DNA from: Bradyrhizobium jicamae | Lineage (GTDB): Bacteria; Pseudomonadota; Alphaproteobacteria; Rhizobiales; Xanthobacteraceae | DNA: 32,510 nt | Assembly: GCF_018130215.1 (NCBI RefSeq) | Contig: NZ_JAFCKQ010000067.1 | Span: 1-32,510 of the forward strand | Reading direction: 5' to 3' | In this document: one piece after another, positions 7,213-15,338 of the stretch | Numbering within the stretch: position 1 is the first letter of the stretch | Layout: every line of letters begins with the position of its first letter | Notes under the pieces: generated by a model | Databases searched by the model: none | Told to the model about the DNA's origin: nothing | Seen by the model: the letters and a program-made list of their open reading frames with translations, nothing else | Position numbers and translations under genes: made by a program

Positions 7213-8376
7213 TCACGCGCCGTTCACTACGGAGCCGCCCGAGGCGCCATCGCCCAGATTCAGCTTGCTGATGTCGCCGCCGGCCCAGGCCAGTGTCTTC
7301 GGGTCCATCACGCGGAACCAGAGCGGCGGAATCGCCGCCAGCCCGAACATGCCGGTGTAACCGTTCGGCAGCCGCGGGATGTCGGCGAAATCCCGCAGCG
7401 ACTGGTAGGGGCGCATCGGGTTGGCGTGGTGGTCGGAATGGCGCTGCAGGTGGAACGTCATCAGGTTGGAGACGATGTGGTTGGTGTTCCATGAGTGACG
7501 GGGCTCGACCGGCTGGTAGCGGCCATTCGGCAGCTTCTCGCGCAACAGCCCGTAATGCTCGACATAGTTGGCCTGGGTCAGCGCATACCAGCCGAGGAAA
7601 TGATGCGCGATGATGAACGGCGCGACCTTCCAGCCGAACAGCGCAATCAGTCCGGCCGCGACGACCAGCGTCAGTGCGAAGCCCTGCAGGATCTCGTTGT
7701 TGATCGACCAGACCGGCTCCCCGCGCCTGGTCAGCCGCTCGGCTTCGTTGCGCCAACCGCGCCTGAACGCTCCCGGCAGCTCGCGCAATGCGAATGCATA
7801 GATTGATTCGCCGTAGCGCGCGCTGGCGGGGTCCTCGGGGGTTGCGACCCAGGTGTGGTGGCCGCGATTGTGCTCGACGCGGAAATGGGCGTAACCCACC
7901 GCACAGTTGGCGAGCGTGCCGAACAGGATGTTTAGCCGGTCGGGCTTGTGGCCGAGCTCGTGCCCGATGAGCAATGCGCCGCCGTTGATGGTGCCGACGC
8001 CGAGCAGCAACACGACGTAGGACCACCACGGCAGGTCCTGCGTGCCGAAGAAGGCGATCAGGGCGATGTAGTTCACCCAGGGAAACACCACGGTGATGCG
8101 CGCGAGCCGCAGATAATACGGATCGGCTTCCATGGCGGCGACCACTTCCGGCGGCGGATTGTGGGTGTCTTCGCCGATCACGACATCGAGCAGCGGAATC
8201 AGGACGAAGATGAAGACGAAGGGAATCAGCGTCACCACCGGATTGTGCGTCCGGAGAAAGAGCCAGTAGGACAGGAGAGGGACCAGCGGCGGAATGAACG
8301 AGAACATCCACAGATAGCGCTTGCCGTCCCGATAGGTGATCGTTTCGCCAGCAGCATTCGTGCCCGTAAAGATCAT
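7213..8376 (-). CDS. alkB: Alkane 1-monooxygenase (AlkB), membrane di-iron hydroxylase
   Basis: The protein has 387 residues. AlkB hydroxylates the terminal carbon of alkanes at the inner membrane, using electrons from rubredoxin. All histidine boxes are present: HELGH (139-143), EHNRGHH (168-174), the AlkB-specific NYVEHYG (270-276) and LQRHSDHH (310-317). Several hydrophobic segments precede and separate them (25-40, 48-68, 100-135, 230-262). ATG 8376 has GGAGG 7 bases upstream. No rubredoxin or rubredoxin reductase gene is nearby, so electrons must come from partners encoded elsewhere. An AraC-type regulator is divergently transcribed from the shared 160-bp gap, which suggests local regulation of alkane use. 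Confidence 0.95.
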   Translation of the reverse strand: MIFTGTNAAGETITYRDGKRYLWMFSFIPPLVPLLSYWLFLRTHNPVVTLIPFVFIFVLIPLLDVVIGEDTHNPPPEVVAAMEADPYYLRLARITVVFPWVNYIALIAFFGTQDLPWWSYVVLLLGVGTINGGALLIGHELGHKPDRLNILFGTLANCAVGYAHFRVEHNRGHHTWVATPEDPASARYGESIYAFALRELPGAFRRGWRNEAERLTRRGEPVWSINNEILQGFALTLVVAAGLIALFGWKVAPFIIAHHFLGWYALTQANYVEHYGLLREKLPNGRYQPVEPRHSWNTNHIVSNLMTFHLQRHSDHHANPMRPYQSLRDFADIPRLPNGYTGMFGLAAIPPLWFRVMDPKTLAWAGGDISKLNLGDGASGGSVVNGA

Positions 8377-8417
8377 CGCATTCCTCCAGCGTCTCTTTGT
8401 GCGGCGGCCGCTTGCCG

Positions 8418-8429
8418 TTGTTACAACAA
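8418..8429. promoter_or_regulatory. Short inverted repeat TTGTT-AC-AACAA
   Basis: A 5-bp perfect inverted repeat with a 2-bp spacer lies 42 bp upstream of the alkB start and 108 bp upstream of the AraC gene. It could be an operator for either gene. The arms are short, so chance is possible. Confidence 0.3.
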
Positions 8430-8474
8430 GAATGCCGCGAGGCGGGCTTGCGCCGCCAGTTCACAACAGGCCAA

Positions 8475-8494
8475 TTTTGTGGCATTTTGCGCCA
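8475..8494. promoter_or_regulatory. Tandem 10-bp direct repeat, candidate AraC-family operator
   Basis: ATTTTGTGGC and ATTTTGCGCC follow each other with a period of exactly 10 bp, one helical turn. The same stretch also forms overlapping inverted repeats (GCCA-N6-TGGC-N7-GCCA, 8471-8495). Direct repeats in phase with the helix are typical for AraC/XylS activators. The site lies 42 bp before the regulator start and 98 bp from the alkB start. Confidence 0.45.
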
Positions 8495-8536
8495 AGTCTG
8501 TTTCTGCCAGACCTTCACGGGGGAGGCTGCCCAGCC

Positions 8537-9547
8537 ATGCCGGGATCGGAATCGGATGCCATTCGCGCGCCGGTGTCTGCGAGCTACGCACGGGCGCTGG
8601 TGCGCGCCTTTGGCAAGACGCGCGGCGAGCGCGAGGAACTGCTAAGGGGCACGGCAATCCGGCAAGAGGCCCTCGACCAGCCGGGTGCGCACATGCCGGT
8701 GTCGTCCCTGGTGGTGCTGGCAGCCAACATCACCCGCCGGCATGGCGAGCTGTGGCCATTGTCGGCCGCGGCCGTCTGGTCGACATCGCTGCAAGGTGCG
8801 CTCGACGTGGCGACGCGGACGGCACCGACCATAGCAGATGCGTTGAACGTCGGCGCCCGCTTCGGGTCGACGCGCGCGCCGTTCATCCGCAACCGGCTGC
8901 GTCGAACCGCGCGCTCGATCCAGATCGAAATCTCTCCCGCCGTCGCCATGGACAACGCGACCTGGCGCGCCGTGGCGCTGGCCGTCAGCCTCAACGTGCA
9001 CGCGGTGTATGTGCAGTTGCTCGAGGATTCGATCGAGCAGGCGACGCTGCAATTTCCCTGGCCGCCGCCTGCCGGCGCCGGACAGCTCGTGTCGCATTAT
9101 TCCTGCGGGGTGAAATTCAACGCGACCGCCTTCATCTTCGACGTGCCGAAGGCGCTTGGCGGGCTGCCTTCGCCCTTTGCCGATCCCGAGTTGCACGCCA
9201 AGGCCATCGAAGCCCTGGAGGCGATCGAGAAGCCCCGCTCGGACAGCGCAGCGCTGGCGCGGATCGTCGAGAGCCTGATTGCGGCGCGCCTGCCGCAGCG
9301 CCTCGGTGAGGAGGACGCCGCGCGCCTCGTCGGCACCTCGCGGCGCACGCTGGTGCGGCGGCTGGCGGAGGCCGGCAGCCCGTTCCGGCCGCTGCTCGAC
9401 GGCGTGCTGCGCGAGCGGGCCCGGACCATGCTCGCGGAGGGAACGCAATCGCGCGACGAGATGGCGACCGCACTCGGCTACACCGATGCAACCAGCTTCA
9501 GCCGCGCCTGCCGGCGCTGGTTCGGGGAGAAGAGTCTGCGGGGCTAG
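8537..9547 (+). CDS. AraC-family transcriptional regulator, likely controller of alkB
   Basis: The protein has 336 residues from ATG 8537, with GGAGG at 8522-8526. The first 200 residues match the N-terminal domain found in the OruR/AlkR-type AraC subgroup (arabinose-binding-like domain, PF12625 type: PVSSLVVLAANITRRHGELW, then ALDVATRTAPTIADALNVG). The C-terminal 80 residues hold the double helix-turn-helix: AARLVGTSRRTLVRRLAE, then DEMATALGYTDATSFSRACRRWFG-type residues. The divergent position next to alkB and the resemblance to alkane-responsive AlkR make alkane or fatty-acid sensing the best guess. This is inference from context. Confidence 0.88.
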   Translation: MPGSESDAIRAPVSASYARALVRAFGKTRGEREELLRGTAIRQEALDQPGAHMPVSSLVVLAANITRRHGELWPLSAAAVWSTSLQGALDVATRTAPTIADALNVGARFGSTRAPFIRNRLRRTARSIQIEISPAVAMDNATWRAVALAVSLNVHAVYVQLLEDSIEQATLQFPWPPPAGAGQLVSHYSCGVKFNATAFIFDVPKALGGLPSPFADPELHAKAIEALEAIEKPRSDSAALARIVESLIAARLPQRLGEEDAARLVGTSRRTLVRRLAEAGSPFRPLLDGVLRERARTMLAEGTQSRDEMATALGYTDATSFSRACRRWFGEKSLRG

Positions 9548-9582
9548 GTCAACAGTTCCGGTTCGTTTCAGCACCTGCGCCT

Positions 9583-9795
9583 TCACGCAAGCATCGTCGT
9601 GATGGTCTGGATGTGGTCACTCGCCGCAGCCAGGAGCTCGTTGTAGCCGGTGTGCCCCTGCGCAGCCGCCTTGAGAATGCATTCCGCGAGAAAGGCCTTG
9701 GTTGCCGTGGTGGCGATCTCCGGAGGCACCGTCGACATTACGTCATCGAGTGTCGTCCGCATGAGCGCAATGAGTTCGCGACTGAATTGTGGCAT
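9583..9795 (-). CDS. Small helical hypothetical protein
   Basis: The protein has 70 residues. ATG 9795 has GGAGG four bases upstream; a longer open frame to 9861 lacks a better site. It has no signal peptide or membrane segment and appears almost entirely helical (RELIALMRTTLDDVMSTVPP, then AFLAECILKAAAQGHTGYNE). One cysteine is present. This type of short protein recurs in Bradyrhizobium genomes, but I know no function. It is convergent with the AraC gene, 35 bp away. Confidence 0.72.
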   Translation of the reverse strand: MPQFSRELIALMRTTLDDVMSTVPPEIATTATKAFLAECILKAAAQGHTGYNELLAAASDHIQTITTMLA

Positions 9796-10047
9796 GAGGC
9801 CTCCATGTGCGGTCTCTCCACCTGCTCGAGTCACGCGCATTGCGTGCTCAGATACGCGCAAGAACCAGTGCTGCCGCGTCTGATGTCAACAAGATCGGCG
9901 GGCGGAGCGACGACGGGTAGAGTCGATTCATCGATGCGGAAATTCAAATTAATTCCACCCAGGCGATCATGAAATCGAAGAAAGGTTCAAGCCGTCGAAG
10001 CGTTGATCACGCGTCAGCGGTCAAGCTCCTTAAATTCGTGTAAGGCC

Positions 10048-10072
10048 GGAACGCCGGGAACAAGCGTACGTT
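10048..10072 (+). promoter_or_regulatory. EcfG-type general stress promoter (exact consensus)
   Basis: GGAAC (10048-10052), 16 bases, CGTT (10069-10072). This is the exact alphaproteobacterial EcfG (sigma-EcfG/PhyR) promoter consensus. It lies 39 bp upstream of ATG 10111, a normal leader length. Confidence 0.75.
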
Positions 10073-10110
10073 CTGCACAAAGGGGAAAAGCTGTAACCGA
10101 GGTTGTCCCA

Positions 10111-10410
10111 ATGAAGAAGATCAAGACGAGCGCGATCATGCTCGCGCTGACCATCGCGGCGCTGCCTGCGATGGCGCGCACGGCCGCACCGAACATCTCG
10201 ATTCCTAGCTCGCAAAACTCCGGCACTGGAATCGCGGGCCTGCCTGGAGACGAAGCCGGGCCTGCCGTCCAGCCTGGCGCAATGCCGGGCGCCAGTGCGG
10301 CGATGAGGCCGTCCAGCCTGTCCGTCCGCGAGCAGGATACTGCTGACATCAGGGGCCTGCCAGGGACCGAGGCTGGCCCGTCGATGAAGCCGCCATCGCG
10401 GTTCAACTGA
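10111..10410 (+). CDS. Small secreted protein with repeated GLPG-EAGP motif
   Basis: The protein has 99 residues. Residues 1-22 form a clear signal peptide (KKIK, then a hydrophobic core, AMA cleavage site). The mature protein is Pro/Gly/Ser-rich and low in order, with two copies of a 15-residue unit: IAGLPGDEAGPAVQP (41-55) and IRGLPGTEAGPSMKP (80-94), identical at 10 of 15 positions. There is no cysteine in the mature part. The start at 10111 fits the signal peptide and has CGAGG upstream. An exact EcfG-type promoter precedes it, so stress induction is likely. It is probably a periplasmic or envelope protein; the family is unknown to me. Confidence 0.78.
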   Translation: MKKIKTSAIMLALTIAALPAMARTAAPNISIPSSQNSGTGIAGLPGDEAGPAVQPGAMPGASAAMRPSSLSVREQDTADIRGLPGTEAGPSMKPPSRFN

Positions 10411-10557
10411 CCAGGCCGTCACGACCCGTCGAGAATCTGGCCGCTCTGCCTGTCTGCGGAAGCCGCCGTGAATGAATCCGCGCCGCCGCATCCGCGGAGG
10501 CGAAGGACACCCGCGGACTGATCTTGCGCGCAGCGGTACGCGACCTGCTGCGTGCTT

Positions 10558-10582
10558 GGAACTCCCTCGACATGTCGCCGTT
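10558..10582 (+). promoter_or_regulatory. EcfG-type general stress promoter (exact consensus)
   Basis: GGAAC (10558-10562), 16 bases, CGTT (10579-10582). The spacing is the same as at 10048. It lies about 120 bp upstream of the penicillin-binding protein start. No other gene start lies between. Confidence 0.68.
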
Positions 10583-10700
10583 CCTTTCGCGGGGGTGACG
10601 TGCCCTGACGGGCACCTCCAACCGAGCAAGCACGATCCCGGATGACTGGCACCAGGAAGCATTCCGCGACAGACGCAGATCGAACACGGCCCAAGCGGGC

Positions 10701-12731
10701 GTGGGGCGTTCTGTCGTGACGATACCCTCTTCGGGCGCTCCGGAAGGCCGGCCACCCTCTCAACCCCGCTCGCGACTTCGTTACCTAGCCGGCTTCGTTG
10801 CGGTAGCGATCCCGGCGCTGGCGATCGCTTTCGGCTGGGAACTGCGGGGCATTCACTTTCCTCCTGCTGCCGAGGTGACCTCGCGACGTGTCATCGCGCT
10901 GAAGTCCGCGGACGGCCGGGATTTGTGGCCCACCTCGCATCTGCAACTGGCACCGGTCGATGCAAATGCGATGCCTCCGAACGTCATCAATGCCGTTCTC
11001 AGCATAGAAGACCGGCACTTCCTTCGGCACGGCGCTATCGATTTTTCTTCCATCCTGCGCGCCCTTGAACAGAATCTCGCAGCCCGAAAGGTCGTCGCCG
11101 GCGGAAGCACCATCACTCAGCAATTGGTCAAGACGCTGTTCCTTGGTCCGGAACGAACCTACAAACGCAAGATTCAGGAGGCGGCCATCGCGATCTGGAT
11201 CGAGCATAAGCTGACCAAGGACCAGATTTTGACCAGCTATCTGAACAATGTCTATCTCGGTTCGGGCGCGACAGGCTTTCCCGCCGCGGCAAAGCTGTAC
11301 TTCGACAAGAAGGTCGCGGATCTGACCCTGCCGCAGTCGGCCATGCTCGCTGGAATGATCAATGCTCCGGCAAAGGACGATCCAATTCACAACATCGATG
11401 CGGCGCGCCGGCGGGCTGCCGCCGTTCTCGATGCGATGGTGAGCAACGGAAAGCTGTCGGAGCAGGATGCGCTGGTGGCGAAGCTCCATCCGGCAACACC
11501 GGGCACGTCCGATGTGTCGCCGCCGTCGACCGGTTGGTTCGTCGATTGGGTTTACAACAAGGCCGCCGCGGTCACGCCGCCGCTCGGCGGCGCGGTTCAG
11601 ATCCGCACTACGCTCGATCTGCGGCTGCAGCAATTGGCGGCGGGCGTTGTGAAGTCGACGCTTGCAAGATACGGAAGCGAAAAGCACGTGGGACAAGCCG
11701 CCCTGGTCGCCATGCGGCCGGACGGCGCCGTCGTCGCCATGGTGGGTGGGCGCAGCTATGCACGGAGCAAATATAATCGTGCGGTGCAGGCTGCGCGGCA
11801 GCCAGGCTCGGCGTTCAAGCTGTTCGTCTATTATGCCGCTCTGCGGCAGGGTTTCTCGCCGACAGATGAAATCCTCGATGCGAGGGTGAATGTCCATGGC
11901 TGGCAGCCAGAAAATTACGGGCATCACCACCACGGCGAGGTCGCACTTGCCGACGCGTTCGCCAATTCCCTCAACGATGCCACCGTCCGACTGTCGCAGG
12001 AGGTTGGGATCGATCAGGTGATCGCAGCCGCACGCGACCTCGGCCTGCGCGCGCCACTGCAAAGCAACCCGAGTCTCGCGCTGGGCACATCCGAGGTGAC
12101 ACTGCTCGACCTGACGTCGGCCTACGCGTCGGTGCGTGCCGGCAGGGCGCCCACCCACCCGTGGGGTATTTCCGGGATCAGGACGCAGAGCGACAAAGAT
12201 GACGTGCCGGTCGCCGCATCTGAATCCCGGCACAGCCTCGCGAACTATCAGGGAGAACTGATCGACCTGTTGCAGGGGGTGGTCGAACACGGCACCGGCC
12301 GGGCGGCGGCGCTGAAGGGCTTCGCAGCGGGCAAGACCGGAACGACCCAGGATTATCGCGACGCCTGGTTTGTTGGTTTCGACGATTCGCTCGTTGTCGG
12401 AGTCTGGGTCGGCAATGACGACCACACGCCGATGAAGGGTGTGGTCGGCGGTTCGTTGCCTGCACAGATGTGGAAGAATTTTGTCGAGCAGGCGAGCACC
12501 CCGACGACGGCCGAGGCCGCTCCGACGTTGCCGGACGTGCCGGCAATAGCAGCAGGCGCATCGGCATCTTCGGTATTTGCAGGTGACGGCGACGCGAATC
12601 CTCCTGCCGCGGAAGCACAGACCGCTCAATGCAATATTCCGGCTTGCGAGGAAAATTATCGATCATTCCGTGCGTCGGATTGCACGTATCAACCCTATTG
12701 GGGTGGACCCCGCCAATACTGTGCGCGATGA
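10701..12731 (+). CDS. Class A penicillin-binding protein (PBP1a-like) with C-terminal BA14K-like cysteine tail
   Basis: The protein has 676 residues from GTG 10701; GTG 10716 is also possible. It polymerises and cross-links peptidoglycan in the periplasm. A membrane anchor is at about 28-47. The GT51 glycosyltransferase domain has Glu103 in SIEDRHFLRHGAID and GGSTITQQ (134-141). The transpeptidase has Ser370-x-x-Lys373 in RQPGSAFK, SLN (423-425) and KTG (545-547). All catalytic motifs are intact. After a Pro/Ala linker the last 33 residues carry four cysteines (644, 649, 661, 674) with YRSFRASDCTYQPYWGG, like the BA14K-type tails seen on various Bradyrhizobium proteins. That tail is unusual on a PBP. 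An exact EcfG-type promoter upstream suggests a stress-time cell-wall enzyme rather than the housekeeping copy. Confidence 0.93.
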   Translation: MGRSVVTIPSSGAPEGRPPSQPRSRLRYLAGFVAVAIPALAIAFGWELRGIHFPPAAEVTSRRVIALKSADGRDLWPTSHLQLAPVDANAMPPNVINAVLSIEDRHFLRHGAIDFSSILRALEQNLAARKVVAGGSTITQQLVKTLFLGPERTYKRKIQEAAIAIWIEHKLTKDQILTSYLNNVYLGSGATGFPAAAKLYFDKKVADLTLPQSAMLAGMINAPAKDDPIHNIDAARRRAAAVLDAMVSNGKLSEQDALVAKLHPATPGTSDVSPPSTGWFVDWVYNKAAAVTPPLGGAVQIRTTLDLRLQQLAAGVVKSTLARYGSEKHVGQAALVAMRPDGAVVAMVGGRSYARSKYNRAVQAARQPGSAFKLFVYYAALRQGFSPTDEILDARVNVHGWQPENYGHHHHGEVALADAFANSLNDATVRLSQEVGIDQVIAAARDLGLRAPLQSNPSLALGTSEVTLLDLTSAYASVRAGRAPTHPWGISGIRTQSDKDDVPVAASESRHSLANYQGELIDLLQGVVEHGTGRAAALKGFAAGKTGTTQDYRDAWFVGFDDSLVVGVWVGNDDHTPMKGVVGGSLPAQMWKNFVEQASTPTTAEAAPTLPDVPAIAAGASASSVFAGDGDANPPAAEAQTAQCNIPACEENYRSFRASDCTYQPYWGGPRQYCAR

Positions 12732-12806
12732 CCCATGGCGCCGTATAGGATTGCCGGTGGTCGGCGACGGCGGCCTGGCGCCAGTCGACTGTCGCAAAAG
12801 GTGCGT

Positions 12807-13868
12807 TCACCCGCGAGGCAGCCTTGCCGATCTTGCGGACAGGCAGCGGGCTTTCCGCCTGCGCGTAAATTCATGCAGAATCTGCCAGGTCAGAGCCGCA
12901 AAGGCCAATGTCCAGGCGGCCACCGCCGCCACGAAAGCCACCGCCGGCAGGGGAGCAAGGAACGGTAGCTGGAGCGTCGCGGCCATTTGCTTTGTCGCGA
13001 GCGCATACATTCCCAATGGAAAGACCGCGCCCCAGTGGAGGGGATCGTAGCGCAGCGGAAATCGCTGGATCAGGTGTTGCCACATCGTGAGAACGAGCAG
13101 CATTGGAATCCACCACGTGCCGGTGGCCCAGTAGAAGACGGTGAAGCCGTTGAGAAACGGCAGCAACAGGCCGAGAAACGGCGCAGCCGGCGCGTTCTGG
13201 ACCAACTCTGTGCCGGCCAGTGTCGAGATGGCCATTGCGCCCATGTTGATCCAGTAAGGTGGCGTCAGATCTCCCGGAGAAAAGGCAAAAAAGGTCTCGC
13301 GATAGAAAATGAGCGAGATGATCCAGATATAGAGCATTCCGCCCCATGACCACATCGACAGGGCGAAGAAATTGAGCTCCACCCGAAGTGGTTGCGGCAA
13401 GTCGCGAGCGATCAGGGCCGCGAGGGTGGCGATCGATTGGGCTGCAACCACGGCGATCAGCCAGGCACCGGTGAGACCTTCCTGCAGCGGAGGCTTGTTT
13501 CGCTTGACCGTAAGCGCGGTGAAGATGGTGTAGGTAAGGCCGACCCATAGCACCGTGCCGAGCACCAGCAACGCAGTCGCAACCTTCGGGCTGTGCGCCA
13601 TCAACAGGAACTGGGCACCCACAATGCACGATGCTGCAACCGCGGTAAAGAAACCGGGCCCGCGCCGATGATCGGTCATGTCGGCAAGGATCAGCCGCGG
13701 ATAACGGATCGAGCGCAAGGCGGTCAGGCACGCCAGCACGAGATAGGCGGCGAGGTTGAAGACGAACAGCGCTGTCGCGAGCCATGAAAGTCCGAAGTCC
13801 GACGCTCCGATCGACACGACGCCGGTGGCCATCACGAGCGCGAAATAGGCTGGCGATAAATGTTTCAC
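12807..13868 (-). CDS. TDT-family transporter (TehA/Mae1-like C4-dicarboxylate or tellurite-resistance exporter)
   Basis: The protein has 353 residues with about ten hydrophobic segments. The opening LSPAYFALVMATGVVSIG is the family signature (P.YF..VM.TG), and FYWATGTWWIP and LRYDPLHWGAVFPLGMY are typical conserved blocks. Family members move malate, sulfite or related anions across the inner membrane, or give tellurite resistance; the substrate is not readable here. The start is GTG 13868. The C-terminus is a basic tail (RRRKARCLSARSARL). It is the last leftward gene of this stretch, 96 bp after the binding-protein gene. Confidence 0.88.
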   Translation of the reverse strand: MKHLSPAYFALVMATGVVSIGASDFGLSWLATALFVFNLAAYLVLACLTALRSIRYPRLILADMTDHRRGPGFFTAVAASCIVGAQFLLMAHSPKVATALLVLGTVLWVGLTYTIFTALTVKRNKPPLQEGLTGAWLIAVVAAQSIATLAALIARDLPQPLRVELNFFALSMWSWGGMLYIWIISLIFYRETFFAFSPGDLTPPYWINMGAMAISTLAGTELVQNAPAAPFLGLLLPFLNGFTVFYWATGTWWIPMLLVLTMWQHLIQRFPLRYDPLHWGAVFPLGMYALATKQMAATLQLPFLAPLPAVAFVAAVAAWTLAFAALTWQILHEFTRRRKARCLSARSARLPRG

Positions 13869-13964
13869 CGGGGAATTTCCGAGCTTGGACGCTCCTTTCC
13901 AGTCGAAGAGCCAGGAGTGCGCGGCCTTACGATGCCGAGTTAGATGACTGCGAATGCCTCGTGT

Positions 13965-15215
13965 CTACTTTGAATCGTTTTGTGACGCGGTCTGCACCAG
14001 AGCGCACGTGCCCTTCTCCTCGGCAAGCGGGCGGAATGCCTGGTCCGCCGGGATCTTGGCAAGGACCTTGAAGTAATCATACGGGCCTTTCGACTCCGAC
14101 GGCTTCTTGACCTCAACGAGATACATGGCGTGAACCGCCCGTCCATCCTTGCGAACCCCGGTGTCTCCGAACAGCTGGTCGTCATAGTGAGCTGACTTCA
14201 TTGCTTCGACGACCTTCGCGCCGTCAGTTGCCGACCCCGTCCTGGCAACGGCTTCGAGATAGTGCAGCACCGAGGAATAGACTCCCGCGTGAACCATCGT
14301 CGGGTATTTGCCGTCGTGGCGGGCCGCGAAGCGTTTGGCGAATGCACGGGTCTTGTCGTTGAGGTCCCAGTAGAAAGCCGTCGTCAGCGTAAGGCCCTGC
14401 GCCGATTGCAGGCCAAGCGCGTGAACGTCGGTCAGGAAAACGAGGAGTCCAGCTAGTCGTTGCCCGCCCTTGACGATCCCGAACTCGGCCGCCTGCTTGA
14501 CCGAGTTAATGGTGTCGCCGCCGGCATTGGCGAGCCCGATGACTTGCGCTTTCGAACCTTGTGCCTGCAACAGATAGGAGGAGAAATCGGCCGTGTTCAG
14601 CGGCGCGCGGACAGCGCCGAGCACTTCGCCGCCGGCTGCCTTCACGACGGCCCCCGTATCGCGCTCCAGCGCATGGCCGAAGGCGTAGTCGGCCGTGATG
14701 AAAAACCACGACTTGCCGCCCTGTCGCACGATCGCGCCGCCGGTTCCATGTGCGAGTGCCCAGGTATCGTAGGTCCAATGCACAGAATTGGGCGAACACT
14801 GCTTGTCGGTCAGATCAGAATCCGCAGCGCCCGAGATCAGGAAGACACCGTTTTTTTCCCGAGTCACATTGCTGACCGCGAGCGCAACACCGGAGTTGGG
14901 CACGTCAGCGATCGCGTTGACGTGCTCGGTGTCGAACCATCGGCGCGCAATGGCCGATCCGATGTCAGGCTTGTTCTGGTGATCGGCGGAGACGATCTCG
15001 ACCTTCATGTGGTGGCTTGCGGGATTGAAATCCTCGACCGCCATTTGCGCCGCGATGACGGATCCGGCTCCGCCGATATCTGCGTAGAGCCCGGACATGT
15101 CGCTGAGAACGCCGATCTTGACGTTCAGTGCATTGCTGCCGGGCTGTTGCGCCTGGGCCGGAGCGGCGAAGAGCGCGGTCAGGAGCGGCGCAACCAACGC
15201 GATTGTTGTGCGCAT
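13965..15215 (-). CDS. Branched-chain amino-acid-type ABC transporter substrate-binding protein (orphan)
   Basis: The protein has 416 residues with a signal peptide (1-22, cleavage at AQAQ). The mature protein begins with the periplasmic type-1 binding fold (VKIGVLSDMSGLYADIGG; SGS replaced by DMSG), followed by QMAVEDFN, ADHQNKPDIG, FFITADYAFGHALE and GGDTINSVKQAAEFG. This matches LivJ-like (Peripla_BP_6) proteins; many soil relatives bind aromatic acids or other organic acids. ATG 15215 has AAGGGAGA about 6 bases upstream. No permease or ATPase gene is adjacent, which is odd for a LivFGHM system, so it must serve a transporter encoded elsewhere or act as a sensor partner. Confidence 0.9.
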   Translation of the reverse strand: MRTTIALVAPLLTALFAAPAQAQQPGSNALNVKIGVLSDMSGLYADIGGAGSVIAAQMAVEDFNPASHHMKVEIVSADHQNKPDIGSAIARRWFDTEHVNAIADVPNSGVALAVSNVTREKNGVFLISGAADSDLTDKQCSPNSVHWTYDTWALAHGTGGAIVRQGGKSWFFITADYAFGHALERDTGAVVKAAGGEVLGAVRAPLNTADFSSYLLQAQGSKAQVIGLANAGGDTINSVKQAAEFGIVKGGQRLAGLLVFLTDVHALGLQSAQGLTLTTAFYWDLNDKTRAFAKRFAARHDGKYPTMVHAGVYSSVLHYLEAVARTGSATDGAKVVEAMKSAHYDDQLFGDTGVRKDGRAVHAMYLVEVKKPSESKGPYDYFKVLAKIPADQAFRPLAEEKGTCALVQTASQNDSK

Positions 15216-15273
15216 TGTCGTCTCCCTTGCGAGGGCGCCCCGACTTCATGTCAGTTGAACGCGGTCCGGCCCG

Positions 15274-15294
15274 CTTTGATCCTTGGATACAAAG
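15274..15294. promoter_or_regulatory. Inverted repeat upstream of the binding-protein gene
   Basis: CTTTG-ATCC-TT-GGAT-A-CAAAG forms a nine-pair stem with one bulged A. It lies 59 bp upstream of the binding-protein start and 45 bp after the stop of the preceding leftward MFS gene. It could be an operator or a weak terminator; no T-run follows. Confidence 0.35.
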
Positions 15295-15338
15295 TTGAAT
15301 AAGGCGCATTGGAGATGCGAACCAGATGCCGGCCGCGC

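Noticed and set aside
7124..8518. 464-codon minus-strand frame over alkB
   Set aside because: It is out of frame with alkB, which has all four histidine boxes in the accepted frame.
10785..12629. 614-codon minus-strand frame opposite the penicillin-binding protein
   Set aside because: It is a high-GC shadow. The plus strand has all PBP catalytic motifs; the minus translation is Arg-rich without recognisable motifs.
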